Shown: piece after piece, positions 13,784 through 16,766 of the stretch
How the letters are laid out: each line of letters opens with the position of its first letter
Numbering within the stretch: the first letter of the stretch is position 1
Assembly: GCA_013362195.1 (NCBI GenBank)
Contig: JABFWM010000652.1
Location: 1-16,766 of the forward strand
Source: Acidobacteriota bacterium
GTDB lineage: Bacteria > Acidobacteriota > Vicinamibacteria > Vicinamibacterales > 2-12-FULL-66-21
Reading direction: 5' to 3'
DNA: 16,766 bases
The notes under the pieces: generated by a model
What the model was told of the DNA's origin: nothing
What the model saw: only the letters and a program-made list of their open reading frames with translations
The model's database searches: none
Position numbers and translations under genes: made by a program

Positions 13784-14077
13784 ATGGGTGAGGCGCTCGG
13801 GATGGTCGAGACCAAGGGCCTGGTCGCGATGATTGAGGCGGCCGACGCGATGGTCAAGGCCGCCAAGGTGACGCTGGTCGGGTGGGAGAAGATTGGCGCC
13901 GGGTACGTGACGGCGATCGTGCGCGGCGACGTCGCGGCCGTGATAGCCGCAACCGATGCCGGCGCCGCGGCCGCGCGCCGGGTCGGCGAGCTCGTGTCGG
14001 TGCACGTCATCCCGCGGCCCCACGCCAATCTCGAAGACACCCTGCCGATCGGCAAGGCGACCGGCGCGAGCAAATAA
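13784..14077 (+). CDS. BMC-H hexameric shell protein (PduA/EutM type)
   Basis: This protein forms the hexagonal tiles that make up the facets of a microcompartment shell. The 97 residues are a single BMC domain very close to PduA: ALGMVETKGLVAMIEAADAM at 4-23, pore-loop region KIGAGYVTAIVRGDV (36-49 or so), ATDAGAAAARRVGE and VHVIPRPHANLE. The pore loop is IGAG where PduA has IGSG, so Ala39 replaces the pore serine and the pore lining is less polar. The C-terminal tail (GKATGASK) is short. ATG 13784 has a strong Shine-Dalgarno site at 13772-13778. It is the only BMC-H gene in the window, and no BMC-T gene accompanies it. A 72-nt gap without a gene follows. Confidence 0.98.
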   Translation: MGEALGMVETKGLVAMIEAADAMVKAAKVTLVGWEKIGAGYVTAIVRGDVAAVIAATDAGAAAARRVGELVSVHVIPRPHANLEDTLPIGKATGASK

Positions 14078-14149
14078 CCCGCGCATCCGCCCGGCTCGAC
14101 GTCACGCGCCGGCCGGCGGTGCGCCGCGAACAATCGACCTCCCTTTCTC

Positions 14150-14419
14150 ATGATCCTCGCCAGAGTTGTCGGGACCGTCGTTGCCACGCGCAAGGACGAG
14201 CGGCTCGTCAGCACCAAGCTGCTCGTGGCCCGGCCCGTCGATCCGAGCGGCAAGGCTGACGGCAACTACCTCGTCGCCGTCGACACGGTCGATGCCGGCT
14301 TCGGCGAAACCGTGCTCATCGTCAGCGGCAGCTCCGCGCGGATGGCATCCGGCATGAAAGACTGTCCGGTGGACGCCGCGATCGTCGGCATTGTCGACAC
14401 GGTGGAAGTGAAGGACTGA
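14150..14419 (+). CDS. BMC-P pentameric vertex protein (EutN/CcmL type), copy 1
   Basis: BMC-P proteins assemble as pentamers that cap the shell vertices. The 89 residues are one EutN/CcmL domain: start MILARVVGTVVATRKDERL, strand TKLLVARPVD, YLVAVDTVDAGFGETVLIVSGSSAR and the final DAAIVGIVDTVEV. It is the first of three adjacent paralogues. The preceding 72-nt gap contains a perfect 12-bp palindrome (CGCCGGCCGGCG, 14107-14118) and a pyrimidine-rich stretch just before ATG, with no Shine-Dalgarno sequence. This copy may therefore depend on read-through or a separate control. The palindrome's role is unknown. Confidence 0.97.
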   Translation: MILARVVGTVVATRKDERLVSTKLLVARPVDPSGKADGNYLVAVDTVDAGFGETVLIVSGSSARMASGMKDCPVDAAIVGIVDTVEVKD

Positions 14420-14420
14420 C

Positions 14421-14687
14421 ATGCAGCTCGCGCGCGTGCTGGGCGAAGTCGTGTCGACGATGAAGGACGAGCACCTGACCGGCCTGAAGCTGCTCGTCGT
14501 GCAGCCGATCGCCGCGTCGGGTGAGAGCACCGGCCGCGCCCTCGTCGCGCTCGATTCGGTCGGCGCCGGCGTCGGCGAGCACGTCTTCTTCGTCCGCGGC
14601 CGCGAAGCCGCCTTCCCGTTCTATCCCGCCGAGCCGCCCACCGACGCCACCATCGTCGGCATCGTCGATCACTGGACGACGGAGTAG
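14421..14687 (+). CDS. BMC-P pentameric vertex protein (EutN/CcmL type), copy 2
   Basis: The 88 residues are a second EutN/CcmL domain: MQLARVLGEVVSTMKDEHL, LKLLVVQPIA, ALVALDSVGAGVGEHVFFVRG and ATIVGIVDHWTTE. It is the most divergent of the three: the segment before the last strand is rich in aromatics and prolines (AAFPFYPAEPP), where copies 1 and 3 have small or charged residues. That stretch lies near the C-terminal side of the pentamer and may alter the vertex surface or pore. ATG lies 1 nt after the stop of copy 1, so translation is probably coupled. It is predicted to act at shell vertices with its paralogues. Confidence 0.96.
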   Translation: MQLARVLGEVVSTMKDEHLTGLKLLVVQPIAASGESTGRALVALDSVGAGVGEHVFFVRGREAAFPFYPAEPPTDATIVGIVDHWTTE

Positions 14688-14690
14688 GCG

Positions 14691-14963
14691 GTGCAGATCG
14701 CGCGGGTGGTCGGCACGGTGGTCGCGACGCAGAAGAACAGGAAGCTCGAAGGCGCCAAGCTCCTGCTCGTGCAGCCGCTGGCGCTGGACGATCAGCCGCG
14801 CGGGACGACGCTGCTGGCGATCGATGGCGTCGGCGCGGGCGTGGGGGAAAAAGTGCTGGTCGTCATCGAAGGCAAGGCGGCGGGCCAGGCGCTCGGGCGC
14901 AAGGCGGCGGCCGTGGACGCCGCCATCATCGGCATCGTCGACCAGGTGGAGGTCCAGGGATGA
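14691..14963 (+). CDS. BMC-P pentameric vertex protein (EutN/CcmL type), copy 3
   Basis: The 90 residues are a third EutN/CcmL domain, starting at GTG 14691, 3 nt after the stop of copy 2. Motifs are QIARVVGTVVATQKNRKL, AKLLLVQPL, LLAIDGVGAGVGEKVLVVIEG and DAAIIGIVDQVEVQ. It shares the VVGTVVAT-x-K start with copy 1 and the LLVQP and GVGAGVGE blocks with copy 2. Three BMC-P genes are known from some other BMC types (for example planctomycete loci and Haliangium), where each pentamer is incorporated. The stop overlaps the ATG of the next gene (ATGA), tying the small Cys protein to the shell operon. Confidence 0.96.
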   Translation: MQIARVVGTVVATQKNRKLEGAKLLLVQPLALDDQPRGTTLLAIDGVGAGVGEKVLVVIEGKAAGQALGRKAAAVDAAIIGIVDQVEVQG

Positions 14964-15187
14964 ACGAGGACGCACTGCGCGCGCTCGTGCGTGACGCGAT
15001 TGCCCGCATCCAGTCCGGCGCACCGCTCCCGCCGGACGATGTGATCGCACCGCCGCGGCCGCTGCCGTTCGCGCGGCACGCCAGCCATTACCGGTACGGC
15101 GGGCTGCCCGAGACCGACGGGCCGTGCCTCATCGAGCCCGCCGTGCAGTGCAATCACTGCGGCTATTGCCAGAGCCACGGGCACTGA
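14960..15187 (+). CDS. 75-residue protein: encapsulation-peptide-like helix, Pro-rich linker, four-Cys tail
   Basis: I do not recognise a named family. Three parts can be seen. Residues 1-18 (MNEDALRALVRDAIARIQ) form an amphipathic helix with hydrophobics at 6, 9, 10, 13, 14 and 17, like the N-terminal encapsulation peptides of PduP/PduD-type cargo. Residues 19-38 are a Pro-rich linker (SGAPLPPDDVIAPPRPLPF). Residues 40-75 hold Cys56, Cys64, Cys67 and Cys70 (C-x7-C-x2-C-x2-C; CNHCGYC) with His40, 43, 66, 73 and 75. Four cysteines could bind zinc or an Fe-S cluster. Its ATG overlaps the stop of BMC-P copy 3 by 4 nt, and the next gene starts 9 nt after its stop. It is probably a lumen protein or an adaptor linking cargo to shell; this is inference. 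Confidence 0.88.
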   Translation: MNEDALRALVRDAIARIQSGAPLPPDDVIAPPRPLPFARHASHYRYGGLPETDGPCLIEPAVQCNHCGYCQSHGH

Positions 15188-15196
15188 CGCCAGTCG

Positions 15197-16135
15197 ATGG
15201 CCCGCGTTCTCATCACCCGTCGCATTCCCTCGTCGGTGCTGAACCTGGTCGCGGCCGATCACACCGTCGACGTCTGCACCGATGATGCACCGCTCTCGCG
15301 CGAGGACTTCAAGCGGCGTGTCGCCGACAAGGACGGCCTGATTGCCGTCGCGACCGACCGCGTCGACGGCGATCTGCTCGACGCCGCGCCGGCGCTGAAG
15401 ATCGTCGCGAACATCGCCGTCGGCTACGACAACATCGACGTGCCCGCCGCGCGCCAGCGCGGCGTCGTCGTTACGAACACGCCGGACGTGCTCACGGAAG
15501 CGACCGCGGAATTCACGTGGGCGCTGATCCTCGCCGTGGCGCGGCGCGTGGCCGAAGGCGATCGACTCATTCGCGCCGGCGCCTGGACGGGCTGGGCGCT
15601 CGACTTCATGCTCGGCACGGAACTGCGCGGCAAGCAGCTCGGCATCATTGGCGCCGGACGGATCGGCCGCGCGGTCGCGTCGAAGGCGCCCGTGTTCGGC
15701 ATGAAGGCGGTGTTCGCGAAGCGCAAGTCCACGGCGGGAGATCCGCGGGCGATGTCGGTCGACGAGCTGCTGATTTCGTCGGACGTCATCTCGCTGCACA
15801 CGCCGTTGACGCCGGACACGCGTCACCTGATCGACAGGCGCGCGCTCGCGCGCATGAAGCGGACGGCACTCCTCGTGAACCTGGCGCGCGGTCCGGTGGT
15901 GGACGAAGAGGCGCTGGTCTGGGCCCTGGGCGAACGGCTGATTGCCGGCGCCGCGCTCGACGTGTACGAGAAGGAACCGCACGTCCATCCCGGCCTGCTG
16001 CAGTTCGACAACGTCGTGCTGGCGCCGCACCTGGGCAGCGCCACGCGCGAGACGCGCACCGCGATGATCGAGCTCGCCGCGCGCAATGTCCTCGCCGTGC
16101 TCGCCGGCAACGAGCCGCTCACGCCCGTACGGTAG
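15197..16135 (+). CDS. D-2-hydroxyacid dehydrogenase (glyoxylate/hydroxypyruvate reductase type)
   Basis: An NAD(P)-dependent dehydrogenase that interconverts D-2-hydroxyacids and 2-oxoacids; glyoxylate/glycolate or hydroxypyruvate/D-glycerate are the likeliest pairs for this subfamily. The 312 residues are complete: VANIAVGYDNIDV in the substrate domain, Rossmann motif GIIGAGRIGRAVA (GxGxxG at 152-157) and catalytic Arg231 (NLARGPVVDE), Glu260 (YEKEP) and His278 (APHLGSAT). No encapsulation-peptide-like extension is visible at either end. ATG 15197 lies 9 nt after the Cys-protein stop and lacks a Shine-Dalgarno sequence. Placement at the end of the BMC run suggests it recycles cofactor or handles a product outside or inside the shell. 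A housekeeping role independent of the BMC is the alternative. Confidence 0.94.
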   Translation: MARVLITRRIPSSVLNLVAADHTVDVCTDDAPLSREDFKRRVADKDGLIAVATDRVDGDLLDAAPALKIVANIAVGYDNIDVPAARQRGVVVTNTPDVLTEATAEFTWALILAVARRVAEGDRLIRAGAWTGWALDFMLGTELRGKQLGIIGAGRIGRAVASKAPVFGMKAVFAKRKSTAGDPRAMSVDELLISSDVISLHTPLTPDTRHLIDRRALARMKRTALLVNLARGPVVDEEALVWALGERLIAGAALDVYEKEPHVHPGLLQFDNVVLAPHLGSATRETRTAMIELAARNVLAVLAGNEPLTPVR

Positions 16136-16137
16136 CG

Positions 16138-16766
16138 ATGACCGAGGTGCGAGGCGCGCGGGGGCCGTCCCGAAAGGCGCCCGTATCGCTCGTCATGCGC
16201 CGGCTCGCCCGGGCGATCGACGGCCTGGACGAACCGGCGGTCGAGAAGATCGCGAAAGACCAGCAGGAAGATCCGTTTCAGGTCCTCATCGCGACGATGC
16301 TCTCGGCGCAGACGCGGGATCCGGTCACGCATGCCGCATCGACGCGCCTGTTTCGCGTCGCGCGGACACCGCGCTCGATGGCGGCGCTCGACGTCGCGCG
16401 CATTCAGGAGCTGATCTATCCCGTCAGCTTCTACCGCAACAAGGCGGTGCACGTGAAGCAGGCGTGCGAGCAGATCGTCACGCGCTTCGGCGGCCGGGTC
16501 CCGTCGACGATGGAGGAGCTGCTGACGCTGCCGGGCGTCGGCCGGAAGACGGCCAACCTGGTGCTGATCCTCGCGCACAGCAGCCAGGACAACATCTGCG
16601 TCGACACGCACGTGCACCGGATCGCCAATCGTCTGGGCTGGGCGCACACGCGGACGCCGGAGGAAACCGAGCAGGCGCTCTACAAGGCCACGCCGCGCCG
16701 CTGGTGGCCGGTGATCAACCTGTATCTCGTCACGTGGGGCCAGAACGTGTGCCGCCCCGTGTATCC
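16138..16766 (+). CDS. nth: Endonuclease III (Nth), 3' end cut by window
   Basis: Endonuclease III is a DNA glycosylase/AP lyase that removes oxidised pyrimidines in base excision repair. The 209 codons visible read through to the window edge with no stop. Family signatures are DPFQVLIATMLSAQTRD, the helix-hairpin-helix LPGVGRKTANLVL with catalytic Lys137, and VDTHVHRIANRLGW with catalytic Asp156. Cys205 (GQNVC) is the first cysteine expected for the C-terminal [4Fe-4S] cluster; the other three lie beyond the edge. An N-terminal 15-20 residue basic stretch precedes the fold, so a start downstream of ATG 16138 (for example ATG 16195) is possible. The start follows the dehydrogenase stop by 2 nt. 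It is most likely a housekeeping gene carried at the BMC edge. Confidence 0.96.
   Translation, partial: MTEVRGARGPSRKAPVSLVMRRLARAIDGLDEPAVEKIAKDQQEDPFQVLIATMLSAQTRDPVTHAASTRLFRVARTPRSMAALDVARIQELIYPVSFYRNKAVHVKQACEQIVTRFGGRVPSTMEELLTLPGVGRKTANLVLILAHSSQDNICVDTHVHRIANRLGWAHTRTPEETEQALYKATPRRWWPVINLYLVTWGQNVCRPVY

Larger units (their letters stand above)
12838..16135 (+). other. Bacterial microcompartment (BMC) locus
   Basis: Seven co-directional genes encode an aldolase, one BMC-H, three BMC-P, an encapsulation-peptide-like Cys protein and a D-2-hydroxyacid dehydrogenase. BMC-H plus BMC-P are in principle enough for a closed shell. No BMC-T, aldehyde dehydrogenase, PduL/Pta, diol dehydratase or glycyl-radical enzyme is in the window. 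The flank at 16138 is nth, so the locus either ends here or is completed elsewhere in the genome. Confidence 0.93.

Noticed and set aside
14792..16030. 412-residue minus-strand open frame over BMC-P, Cys protein and dehydrogenase
   Set aside because: Antisense shadow; the + strand genes have complete catalytic motifs and tight overlaps.
12838..16135. Recent horizontal transfer of the BMC locus
   Set aside because: By eye, base composition and codon style match the flanking housekeeping genes, and no integrase, transposase or direct repeats border the locus here.

Overview
The window is 16.8 kb of very GC-rich bacterial DNA, and every convincing gene lies on the + strand. Gene content and style suggest a soil-type Acidobacteriota, perhaps Vicinamibacteria-like. 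The clues are a soluble Ser/Thr kinase fused to TolB-like and TPR modules, extended -10 promoters, few strong Shine-Dalgarno sites, repeat-rich gaps, and a tilS-ftsH-folP / cdaA-cdaR-glmM-pdxJ order. The taxonomic call is inference; no 16S gene is present.

Region by region: (1) 1-2394 holds the last codons of an IS630-like transposase, then a kinase-TolB-TPR protein whose catalytic-loop lysine is replaced by serine. (2) 2395-2731 holds a hairpin, an extended -10 promoter, a CAU-anticodon tRNA, and a heptamer-repeat leader. (3) 2732-6978 is a housekeeping run: tilS, ftsH (TTG start, 4-nt overlap with tilS) and folP, with a terminator-like hairpin directly before the folP start. (4) 6979-8089 looks like an insertion between folP and the c-di-AMP genes. 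It contains a 116-bp element with 30-bp inverted arms, a nucleotidyltransferase fused to a small N-terminal domain, and a 7-bp tandem repeat. (5) 8090-11920 is a tightly overlapping run of cdaA, cdaR/ybbR, glmM and pdxJ: c-di-AMP synthesis, its regulator, cell-wall precursor synthesis and vitamin B6 synthesis. (6) 11925-12830 holds a promoter sitting almost on a TTG start, a membrane-anchored TPR protein and a small membrane-anchored Cys-rich protein. (7) 12838-16135 is a bacterial microcompartment (BMC) locus: class II aldolase with a C-terminal amphipathic helix, one BMC-H hexamer protein, three tandem BMC-P pentamer proteins, a 75-residue protein and a D-2-hydroxyacid dehydrogenase. The 75-residue protein joins an encapsulation-peptide-like N-terminus to a four-Cys tail. 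(8) 16138 to the end is nth (endonuclease III), cut by the window edge.

The most interesting part is the BMC locus. It has hexamer, pentamers and an aldolase but, inside this window, no aldehyde dehydrogenase, phosphotransacylase or BMC-T protein. It also carries a small putative metal or Fe-S protein that looks addressed to the lumen. A second theme is that four separate intergenic gaps carry period-7 tandem repeats with different unit sequences, each just ahead of a gene.
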